Part shown: positions 10,801 to 16,520 of the stretch, piece after piece
Position numbering within the stretch: the first letter of the stretch is position 1
Layout: each line of letters starts with the position of its first letter
Assembly (NCBI RefSeq): GCF_016127315.1
Contig: NZ_CP065997.1
Coordinates: forward strand, 3,906,001 to 3,970,000
Direction: 5' to 3'
Length of the DNA: 64,000 nt
Origin: Achromobacter deleyi
GTDB lineage: Bacteria; Pseudomonadota; Gammaproteobacteria; Burkholderiales; Burkholderiaceae_B
Notes under the pieces: generated by a model
Databases searched by the model: none
The model's input: only the letters and a program-made list of their open reading frames with translations
Told to the model about the DNA's origin: nothing
Position numbers and translations under genes: made by a program

Positions 10801-13800
10801 CTATGGCCGGCTGGGCTATGGCAACAAGACCACCACCAACGTATTCATCGGCGAGCGGGTGCTGACGCAGCTCGCCATCGACGAGTTGGAATTGGATCAG
10901 TCCCTGCTGGGAACCTCGCCAAAGGCCATTGCCGAAAGCTTCTTCATGACGGAGGACGACTTCTGCAACGGCACGGGCTATTGCGAGGCGGGCAAGCGCA
11001 AGCTGACGGCGGCGGGTTCGCTCTACTGGTTCGGCGACGAGTCGGGCAAGGGGCGCTACGTGACGGAGCTGGAGGCCGAGTGGGGCGTTTCGGAGGAGGA
11101 ATTCTGCGGGGCGGCCAGCTATTGTGAAGGCGGCGGCCGCACCGAGACCACCGTCACGCGCGACTACCGCTACGCCGACCGCACGCCGCTGTTCAGCGTG
11201 CTGCGCACCGGCACGGGCGATATGTCGCTGCTGGCCGGGCGCGACGTCGGCATGGCGTCGGTGTACGGCGTGTACACGGCCGGCGCGCCGTCGTCGCTGG
11301 GGGCGGCGCTGGACGCGCGCTTCAACCTGCCACGCGGCACCACCGTCGATGACGCCGTGCTGGGCACCATCCAGTACGACGGCAAGTACGACGCGGCGCT
11401 GGCCGCCTACCGCGCCTGGTACCCGGACCAGGGCGGCAACCTGACCGTGGCGGCCGGCCGCGACATCTATGGCGACGCATGGAGCAAGAATTCCATGAAC
11501 GCCCAGCCCTACGGCAGCCAGGACGCCGAATTCTCCAAGTACCCCAGCGCCGCGCTCAGCAACTGGCTGTGGCGCCAGGGCAGCGTGGGCATGCCGGGCG
11601 TGACGGACATCGCGTCGAGCTGGTGGATCAACTTCGGCGCGTACGCCAACAATTCGGCCTCCAACAGCGAGCAGCCCCGGGTGGTGGGTTTCACCGGCTT
11701 CGGCACCCTGGGCGGCGGCAATCTCAGCATCAGCGCCGGACGCGATGCGGGCGTGCGCGATGCGCGCGGCGACGCGCTGCTCAACAACAATCTGGCATCC
11801 GGCCGTTCGCAGGCCCTGGTGGCGGTGGTGGCCGGCACCGGCCGGGTGGTCGGCGGCGACCTGGTGTTGACGGGCGGCGGCGACATGGATCTGCGCATCG
11901 GTGGCGCCTACAACCCCAATCTGCGCGCGATGCAGCAGACCGACGGCAGCGCGGGCACGGGCACCGGCTATGCCGGCAACTTCGAGGATGTCGATCTGAA
12001 CGGGCTGCTGGTCAATCTGCGCGGGCAACTGGCGTTGACGGCGGGCCGCGTCGGCGGCATCTCGCTGTTCTATGGCGACGGCGCGCAGCTGCGTGCGCCC
12101 GATATGTCCGCGGTGGGCGGCGGCAAGCCCATGGGCGGGCCGCGCCTGTTGCTGGGCGATGCGGTGGCCTCGCTGGATACGCGCGGCGACCTGGTGCTGG
12201 CCGACGCGCCGGATCCCGGCCGTGTGTTCCAGATCAATACCAGCCCCTACGTCCAGGGCAGCCTGTCCAAGGGCGGCGGCGCCGAAAGCTGGTTCACGTT
12301 GTGGACGCCGGCCACGGCCATCGACCTGTTCTCGGCGGGCGGCAACCTGACGCCGCTGACCGCCAACAATACCTTCAAGCCGGGCACGGACCTGCTGACC
12401 GATGACACGACCCGATTGGGCGCGCAGCGGCAGATGAGCTACCTCTACCCGTCCAGGCTTGGCGTGACGGCGGCCGGCGGCAATATCATCCTGGCCGCCA
12501 CCACGCGCGAGGCGGAAGGCGTCAATCACGTGCTGTTGCTGGCGCCGTCGTCCAGCGGTGAATTGTCGATGCTGGCCGGCGGCTCGATCTTCGCCGCGGG
12601 CGCGCATGCGGTGTCGATGTCGGGGGCGGACACGCCGCTGCCGACGCCGTGGCGTCCCGGCTTCATGGCCGTCAATGCGGGCGAGACCAACGACCAGACC
12701 ATCTTCAATATCTCGGTCGAGGGCAACAAGGTCTGGCCGAACTCGCCCAAGCCGCTTTTCACGTTCGGTCCCGATACACCATTGGATGCGTCGCCGCGCG
12801 AAGGCGGAACGGGAGTGGCGCGTTTCCATGCCGTGAATGGCGATATCGTCGGCCTGCGCGCCGGCGCCGAGACGCGGATCGCGACAACGGTCCTGCAGGG
12901 CCGGTCCAGAACCGTGCTGACCTGGTACGAGGCCGCATTGCCGGTTTCGGTGCGGGCGGGGCGCGACATCCTGGGGATGAGCGCGCTGGGCCTGCACAGC
13001 AACGCCAACGACCTGTCGCAGGTGATGGCCGGGCGCGACATCGTGCAGGCCGATCTGAAGGTGGCCGGCCCCGGCACGCTGCTGGTGCAGGCGGGCCGCA
13101 ACATTCGCCAGGACGACGTGGCCAGCATCGTCAGCGTCGGCGCCATCGTGCGCGGCGACGCGCGCCCCGGCGCCAGCGTTGCCGTGCTGGCGGGCGTCGG
13201 ACCGCAGGGGCCGGACTACGCCGGCCTGCTGGCGCGCTACCTGGACCCGGCGCGGGCGCTGGCCGCCGGCCAGACGCTGGGCGCCAATCCGGACGGCGTG
13301 GTGCAATCCTACGCCGGCGAGCTGTCGCTGGCCGGCTGGCTGCGGCAGGTGTATGGCTACCAGGGCGACGAGTCCGGCGCGCCGGCCGAACTGGCGCAGC
13401 GCCAGGCGCAGCTGGATGCCGAGGTGGCGGCCGATCCGTCGCGCAAGCGCCGCGACCTGATGCAGGACTATCGCCAGGAAAGCGAGCTGCACCTGGTCAA
13501 CTGGCTGCGCGCGCATCATGGCTACGACGGCGGCGAGGACGGCGCGCGCGCCGCGCTGGATGCCCTGGCGTCCGAACAGCAGGGCATCTATGCGCGCCAG
13601 CTGTACTTCGCCGAACTGCGCAAGAGCGGCCGCGAGTACAACGACCAGGACGGCCCGCGCAGCGGCAGCTACCTGCGCGGCCGCCGCGCCATCGCGGCGC
13701 TGTTCCCGCAGACCGACGCCGAGGGCGCGCAGCGCCTGTACCAGGGCGACTTCACCATGTATGGCGGCGCCGGCCTGCGCACGCAATTCGGCGGCGACAT

Positions 13801-14545
13801 CCAGCTGCTGACGCCGGGCGGACAGCAGGTGCTGGGCATCGAGGGCGCGGCGCCGCCGGCGACGGCGGGCGTGGTGACGCAGGGGCAGGGCGACATCCAG
13901 CTGTACGCGCTGGGCAGCGTGCTGCTGGGCCAGAGCCGCATCATGACCACCTTCGGCGGCCACATCCAGGCGTGGTCGGCCGAGGGCGACATCAACGCCG
14001 GCCGCGGCGCCAAGACCACGGTGATCTACACGCCGCCCAAGCGCGTCTACGACGCCCTGGGCAACGTCACCCTGGCGCCGACGGCGCCGTCCACCGGCGC
14101 CGGCATCGCCACGCTGGCGCCGATCGCCGAAGTGCCGGCCGGCGACGTCGACCTGATCGCGCCGCTGGGCACCATCGACGCGGGCGAGGCCGGCATCCGC
14201 GTGTCGGGCAACGTCAACGTGGCGGCGCTGCACGTGGTCAACGCGGCCAACATCCAGGTGCAGGGCGACAGCAAGGGCATCCCGGTGACGGCAGTGGTCA
14301 ACACCGGCGCGCTGTCCTCGGCCAGCGCGGCGTCCTCGGCCGCGTCCGGCGCGGCCGAGGACTCGGTGCAGCGCGCCCGCCAGCAGTCGCGGCAGAACCA
14401 GCCGTCGGTCATCAACGTGCAGATCCTGGGCTATGGCGAGGAGCCGCTGGCCGGCGCGGGCGCGACGCCGCAGCCGCGCGCGGCCACGCCGTCCTACCGT
14501 CCCGACGGCGTGGTGCAGGTGCAGGGCGCGGACAGCGGCGGCTGA
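1853..14545 (+). CDS. TpsA: giant filamentous-haemagglutinin-family exoprotein
   Basis: The 4230-residue product is a two-partner-secretion exoprotein. The ATG at 1853 is chosen over an in-frame start at 1736 because it has a GGAAAA ribosome site and begins directly with a long Sec signal peptide. An alanine- and glutamine-rich segment follows. The TPS secretion domain starts near residue 137 (GLWIAEGAQAKW, then NQNGVIF at 227-233 and ARNLVVAAA). The body is degenerate beta-helix repeat. Near the C-terminus a DUF3739-like block is visible (SVLLGQSRIMTTFGGHI, then EGDINAGRGAK). Cysteines come as close pairs: C2013/C2017, C3038/C3044 and C3085/C3091. Residues about 2790-2917 hold an AGTVLP-type short repeat. 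TpsB is encoded next. It probably acts as a surface or secreted adhesin or effector; its target is unknown. Confidence 0.92.
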   Translation: MPSRNHALVSRSPQRRSRRPAWRLAPLTQALAVLLVAGGWSGAAQAQARAFSPGWFADKNAVQSTAQRTGRMPDGSLAGIGNTARQQAQSRQQLQRSLDNLNRTAAAVAAQQAAQAAARAAAAANGGGVPDGLAPGGLWIAEGAQAKWDGANKPTAGTEGGRQLVTIEQTQSRAILNWDTFNIGRNTTLQFKQGADDAVLNRVVGASAKPSQIQGAIKADGTVLVVNQNGVIFSGTSQVNARNLVVAAATMSDAQFRERGIYANADGTIATFQDALGKIEVQPGARLATATPGSATRGGGYVLLAGKEVLNAGEISTPQGQALLAAGDSFIIRRGQGSDSNVASTTRGNEVQAAGDGLARNTGLIQAPQGDITLAARRVEQAGVLVSTTSVDARGTIHLDARGTGAAVTLAESAVSAILVDASLTTALDGQRGSLLQPVVGGNTALVLGDEFRRDLSLLRISSQGTVDFQGGSLSLATGGQVAVKADGRALVRDGARIDVGGAVGVIVSMESNNLKINLQGNEQRDAPVNRDSKLLNNSEVWLDRRDLVRLAAGSGGNDADRWYTAGGLLEVGGYLGTLGVPVSHWLAQGGVVRFDGAEVVTQAGSAINLSGGTLDVQSGEIRQSWLRGEDGRLYLADRAPGDLLYSGLYRGYEAVSRRWGENATRRFYNPLIAPPTRYESGYTVGRDAGTLVISTRNAVLDGDLISDTYQGDRQTRAPVAGQDGYSQSHRNAARAAQFVVGSYKPYYDTAGNFLRYQLGATGTAAEVAVGKGLGQRSAGLDLTDALPADLRGKLTLDADRLNGFGLGAIRLAAGRGISVDATLRSADGGEITLYAPTIDINADLVSRGGLIQAGNTLRQPSETGRLEEVTLPPANGAKAALRVAGGVVLDTRGLWSNLKQDPAAQRGLAVIDGGRVSLRGTGDVTLAAGSLIDVSSGAALLTSGAVQGGRGGSVTLEANAVSTQPESGGKVSLAGVVRGYGVNGGGALSIASGGSLVLGGPADGLPVNVVRLDPSLFQAGFASYDINGHGGLRVAEGVNLDVAMPVWRMRRETGALPLTGADPAEALLLWTPPLYAEDPKRGKLTQRGGASLALRSDRATVGGVLEIGEGGRVTVDPGQSIRLVGGDQITVLGRLVAPGGLISILDTRVDSQQNYTPKANGRSVWIGERAVLDVAGDSHVALATDGRRYGVARAGGNIEIGGMLDWEVDAYAPRRPMDRHLILRPGSLLDASGAQALVDLPGRGATLLAYNGGSIVLASANSLYLDGDLRATAGGAGAVGGTLGVALSPAFYLRNLAEAEVLTPRVLTLSQQRGASLLPAGLRPGEVGGNLRYGVGGLGVDQVQAGGFGNLALFASMRVENSLTLAMPQSLRLSGPLMLGQNAPAGSLVQLSAPYMFVNHAAYAPPLGSDSVVQVGVVMPEWLKRGHRLVLDAGMMDLRGMRDLLSFDDVQVNLTGDLRLTGVSMGQDFNGNTLLAAPNRLTITAAQIYPTTRGGGGIAAGEYYGQGGGGAVKNPDAVLTIRRATEGMPDMPYSAFGAVTLSGPNIIQGGVVRAPLGSILFMGPEGAPSSVRFLAGSVTSISGQGVVMPYGGTTDGIKYLYGGQEIRTSGVGGNDTNGAPSRMIQINMKSVVAEAGSLLDLSGGGELTGAAFVRGRGGSVDVLKYAMADANPGFGFSKSGNAVYAIVPGFGGDYAPATKDAAMPAYGQRVTIGAGVPGLPPGTYTLLPANFAMLPGAFRVEAFAPGVFDAAQAAPTRGGSWVTTGRMTAPGVNPGAVLASQLLVTPGDVVRRHAQYNETSYNAFLVANAARTGTPLPMLPADAGMLRLKLTPGAGREGTPALSFGGVARFSAAPGSTGAGGTLAVDVRGGGLEILGPGQAPALAGPGVAVSADALNALRPARMVLGGVIGASTQADSLGAISLAGDAQRVLVRGGASLYAPEIALFSPHNGNITIEQGAVLSTVGLGPAPQDARGGYYYSVQSNGALVLSNGLVNLRPPTQDGRVAIDIGACASVCSGTTRLVSEGTLGAATNGAFTLRDNVEYGTRNLMLSVSGLNLGSPQALAQAAAEGQLPPGLALDQDALARLLRGNTALGAPALESLILNAAESINVYGAVTLDTRAAAGPSALRRLVLGAPAVYGYGAAGDTARISASEFVWAGSVRATTAGNVPLGYDQPAAPGGAVLDRLGDGSLTIAADVIRFDYSPYTVPASLVPANRLALGFAAVNLEAAQMITGVSTGSLHVYHKQNGYVAQEGWRYQGGDLTLRTPLLTGEAGATLALRAGGALALTGTGAVAPARDVLGATLDLKAQRVTLDSTVALPSGKLTVKADGDITLGAGARIDLAGRAFTAFDATRYSWGGDLELNSVTGNITQAAGSVIDLSARNQRGGRMQAVALGAAGGHVALDGVILGGASGEHDAGGTRVPYDGAEITLRAQTLADFAGLNQRLNQGGVTGARRFQLKQGDLVVGDELRARVVEISVDGGSLTINGRIDASGRQVGSIRLAARDDLRINGLLDTHGARLRLDSYGKVIDAANRAIIELTSRDGTLALDAGARFDLRAGTDDPSRLGGRQLGTLDLNARRLGGGGERGAIAGSGDGANDVAIRITGTPQILGAKTVAVNAFRRYDDAPLAPKPDVSGKTPQLITQAYLDGIDGESVAYINAALGNGALTARLAALGPYHLRPGVEIVSATPDGNLTVSGDIDLSNYRYGPNANRTVAALRGYGEPGKLVLRAGGDLAIHGSINDGFAPPPETIDDSGWKLVEGRFLGNGQTPFGEDLVVPIDGVQLEAGTVFPAGRALNYDLPAQAATLPAGTVLPMAATLNGPLALPAGLVLTGDLTLADGRVLRAGSVLQEALTLGAGARLGVGFTLRNEAALQAFTWPKGVALPAALKASARLELARGSLIPSQTFIELPGHQPINLRPVGPDGRQGRNWALAPMLGEGASAWSLMAVAGADLTAADMAARRPDGQGDIILADTHYGRLGYGNKTTTNVFIGERVLTQLAIDELELDQSLLGTSPKAIAESFFMTEDDFCNGTGYCEAGKRKLTAAGSLYWFGDESGKGRYVTELEAEWGVSEEEFCGAASYCEGGGRTETTVTRDYRYADRTPLFSVLRTGTGDMSLLAGRDVGMASVYGVYTAGAPSSLGAALDARFNLPRGTTVDDAVLGTIQYDGKYDAALAAYRAWYPDQGGNLTVAAGRDIYGDAWSKNSMNAQPYGSQDAEFSKYPSAALSNWLWRQGSVGMPGVTDIASSWWINFGAYANNSASNSEQPRVVGFTGFGTLGGGNLSISAGRDAGVRDARGDALLNNNLASGRSQALVAVVAGTGRVVGGDLVLTGGGDMDLRIGGAYNPNLRAMQQTDGSAGTGTGYAGNFEDVDLNGLLVNLRGQLALTAGRVGGISLFYGDGAQLRAPDMSAVGGGKPMGGPRLLLGDAVASLDTRGDLVLADAPDPGRVFQINTSPYVQGSLSKGGGAESWFTLWTPATAIDLFSAGGNLTPLTANNTFKPGTDLLTDDTTRLGAQRQMSYLYPSRLGVTAAGGNIILAATTREAEGVNHVLLLAPSSSGELSMLAGGSIFAAGAHAVSMSGADTPLPTPWRPGFMAVNAGETNDQTIFNISVEGNKVWPNSPKPLFTFGPDTPLDASPREGGTGVARFHAVNGDIVGLRAGAETRIATTVLQGRSRTVLTWYEAALPVSVRAGRDILGMSALGLHSNANDLSQVMAGRDIVQADLKVAGPGTLLVQAGRNIRQDDVASIVSVGAIVRGDARPGASVAVLAGVGPQGPDYAGLLARYLDPARALAAGQTLGANPDGVVQSYAGELSLAGWLRQVYGYQGDESGAPAELAQRQAQLDAEVAADPSRKRRDLMQDYRQESELHLVNWLRAHHGYDGGEDGARAALDALASEQQGIYARQLYFAELRKSGREYNDQDGPRSGSYLRGRRAIAALFPQTDAEGAQRLYQGDFTMYGGAGLRTQFGGDIQLLTPGGQQVLGIEGAAPPATAGVVTQGQGDIQLYALGSVLLGQSRIMTTFGGHIQAWSAEGDINAGRGAKTTVIYTPPKRVYDALGNVTLAPTAPSTGAGIATLAPIAEVPAGDVDLIAPLGTIDAGEAGIRVSGNVNVAALHVVNAANIQVQGDSKGIPVTAVVNTGALSSASAASSAASGAAEDSVQRARQQSRQNQPSVINVQILGYGEEPLAGAGATPQPRAATPSYRPDGVVQVQGADSGG

Positions 14546-14558
14546 CGCCACGGGGTTG

Positions 14559-14587
14559 CAACCGGTCGGCAAAAAGCCGGCCGGTTG
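14559..14587 (+). repeat. Inverted repeat just after tpsA
   Basis: A 12-base stem (CAACCGGTCGGC and its complement with one mismatch) surrounds a five-A loop 14 bases after the tpsA stop. No T-run follows on either side, so it is not a classical intrinsic terminator. It may protect the 3' end or add to the terminator downstream. Confidence 0.5.
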
Positions 14588-14624
14588 TCATGCCGCCGTC
14601 ATCAAGACGACGTGCGAAAAACGC

Positions 14625-14662
14625 ATCAGGGCCCGGCGAAAACCGGGCCCTGATTCTTTCTT
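14625..14662 (+). terminator. Rho-independent terminator between tpsA and tpsB
   Basis: A perfect 12-base-pair stem (ATCAGGGCCCGG, loop CGAAAA, CCGGGCCCTGAT) is followed by TCTTTCTT. This is the strongest terminator shape in the window. It lies about 80 bases after tpsA and 32 bases before the tpsB promoter motif. It should therefore separate the two transcripts and let tpsB levels be set independently. Confidence 0.85.
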
Positions 14663-14693
14663 GCGCACCTTTTCCCCGGGCCCGCGCTGTTTC

Positions 14694-14742
14694 ATGAAAT
14701 TTTTCTTACAACGCGCAGTCCGCGCCCTCCGGGAACGTCTAG
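14694..14742 (+). promoter_or_regulatory. Putative ECF promoter of tpsB, shared motif copy 2
   Basis: ATGAAATTTTT at 14694, CGCAGTC at 14714 and GTCTAG at 14737 repeat the three blocks seen before tpsA with the same internal distances. The spacer between CGCAGTC and GTCTAG differs in sequence, as expected for a true promoter pair. The leader before the tpsB start would be about 120 bases. Together with the copy at 1701 it defines a small regulon for the local ECF sigma factor. Confidence 0.65.
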
Positions 14743-14866
14743 TAAGAAGCAGAAGCTGTAGACGCGGGTATGCGGGCAGAAAGCCGTAACAGGATTGTCG
14801 CAAGCGCGCTGCACGGTAGCGGCCGGTGCCAGACCGGCTATCACACAAGGAACTGAGTGCATCGCT

Positions 14867-16483
14867 ATGCATGATTTCGAGAGCAAGGGCGGCGCGCTGC
14901 GCGCCATGATGCGCAGCGCGCCGGGAGCGGTGGTGCTGGCGTTGGCCGCGAACGTGGCCTGGGCGCAACCGGCGCCGGCCGCGCAGGAGGCGCGTCGCGT
15001 CAACATCAACGAATACATCGTGCGCGGCAACACCGTGCTGGATGCGCGCGACATCGAGAAGGCCGTCTATCCCTACCTGGGACCAGACCGCACGCTGGCC
15101 GACATCGAGTCGGCGCGCGAGGCCTTGCAGACGGTCTACCAGGAGCGCGGCTACCAGTCCGTGTACGTCGACCTGCCCGAGCAGCAGGTGGCCGACGGCA
15201 TCGTGTTCCTGCAGGTCGCCGAAACCAAGGTCGGCCGCGTGCGCGTGGTGGGCGCCAAGCACTATTCGCCGCTGACCATCCGCGACGAAGTGCCGGCGCT
15301 GCAGGAAGGCGAGGTGCCCAACTTCAACCAGGCGCAGGCCGAGCTGACCAACCTGAACAAGGGCGCCAGCCGCCAGGTGGTGCCGCTGGTCAAGGAAGGC
15401 CGCATCCCGGGCACCATGGACGTCGACCTCAAGGTCGAGGACAAGAACCCCTGGCACGCCAGCCTGGGCCTGAACAACGACTACAGCGCCGACACCACGC
15501 GCCTGCGCAGCACGGCGTCGCTGGGCTATGACAACCTGTGGCAGCTGGGCCATTCGGTCAGCCTGACGTTCTTCACCGCGCCGCAGGAAACCGACAACGC
15601 CAAGGTCTGGTCCGGCTCGTACTCGATGCCGCTGGGCAAGCAATGGAGCCTGCAGTTCACCGGCTACAAGAGCGACAGCAACGTCGCCACCATCGGCGGC
15701 ACCAACGTGCTGGGCAAAGGTCACTCGTTCGGCATGAGCGCCATCTACACCATGGCGCCGCAGGGCGACTGGTACAACTCGCTGTCGGTCGGCCTGGACT
15801 ACAAGAAGTTCGACGAGACCACGCGCTTTGGCGGCAACGAAGACCTGATCCCGCTCAAGTACGTGCCGTTCACGTTCTCGTACAACGGCTACCGCTATTC
15901 CGAGGCCTCGCAGAGCAGCGTCGGCCTGTCGATCGTCGGCGCCAGCCGCTCGTTCTTCGGCCTGGGCAGCGACTGGAAGGAATTCGACGACAAGCGCTAC
16001 CGCGCCAGCCCCAGCTTCGCATTGCTGCGCGGTGACGGCACCCATACGCAGAACCTGTTCGGCGACTGGCAGCTGGGCCTGCGCGGCGGCTTCCAGCTGT
16101 CCTCGGGCGCGCTGGTCTCGAACGAGCAATTCTCCGCCGGCGGCAGCACCAGCGTGCGCGGCTACCTGGCCGCCGAGCGCACCGGCGACGACGGCTTCCT
16201 CGGCTCGGTCGAGTGGCGCACGCCGTCGCTGGCGCGCTGGCTTGGCAGCAATGTCAACGAATGGCGCTTCTATGCCTTCGCCGACGCCGCCACGCTGCGC
16301 CTGCGCGACCCGCTGCCCGAGCAGGATTCCAGCTATTCGCTGGCCAGCGTCGGCCTGGGCACGCGCCTGCAGGTGCTGGACTGGCTGTCCGGCTCGCTGG
16401 ACTGGGGCTATCCGCTCAAGGACGGCCCCAACACCAAGAAACACGATCCCCGATTGAACTTCAGCGTCCGCGCCAGCTTCTGA
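14867..16483 (+). CDS. TpsB: ShlB/FhaC-type outer-membrane transporter
   Basis: This 538-residue Omp85-superfamily protein has a signal peptide, two POTRA-like segments and a C-terminal 16-strand-type barrel. POTRA 1 is about residues 45-118 and begins NINEYIVRGNTVLDARDIEK; POTRA 2 follows at about 119-190. The family motif VRGY is at residues 430-433, and the protein ends in phenylalanine (SVRASF). It should bind the TPS domain of the neighbouring TpsA in the periplasm and thread it through the outer membrane. The ATG at 14867 is chosen because it is followed by a good signal peptide. An AAGGA lies about 15 bases upstream, which is long spacing. It has its own promoter and is followed by the Ton-type genes. 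Confidence 0.92.
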   Translation: MHDFESKGGALRAMMRSAPGAVVLALAANVAWAQPAPAAQEARRVNINEYIVRGNTVLDARDIEKAVYPYLGPDRTLADIESAREALQTVYQERGYQSVYVDLPEQQVADGIVFLQVAETKVGRVRVVGAKHYSPLTIRDEVPALQEGEVPNFNQAQAELTNLNKGASRQVVPLVKEGRIPGTMDVDLKVEDKNPWHASLGLNNDYSADTTRLRSTASLGYDNLWQLGHSVSLTFFTAPQETDNAKVWSGSYSMPLGKQWSLQFTGYKSDSNVATIGGTNVLGKGHSFGMSAIYTMAPQGDWYNSLSVGLDYKKFDETTRFGGNEDLIPLKYVPFTFSYNGYRYSEASQSSVGLSIVGASRSFFGLGSDWKEFDDKRYRASPSFALLRGDGTHTQNLFGDWQLGLRGGFQLSSGALVSNEQFSAGGSTSVRGYLAAERTGDDGFLGSVEWRTPSLARWLGSNVNEWRFYAFADAATLRLRDPLPEQDSSYSLASVGLGTRLQVLDWLSGSLDWGYPLKDGPNTKKHDPRLNFSVRASF

Positions 16484-16520
16484 GCGCGCGCGAAACCGTA
16501 TTTACCCCGGAGTCCTGACC

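Noticed and set aside
8663..14572. A 1969-codon minus-strand open frame across the second half of tpsA
   Set aside because: Same antisense shadow of a GC-rich repetitive gene, with no recognisable domain.
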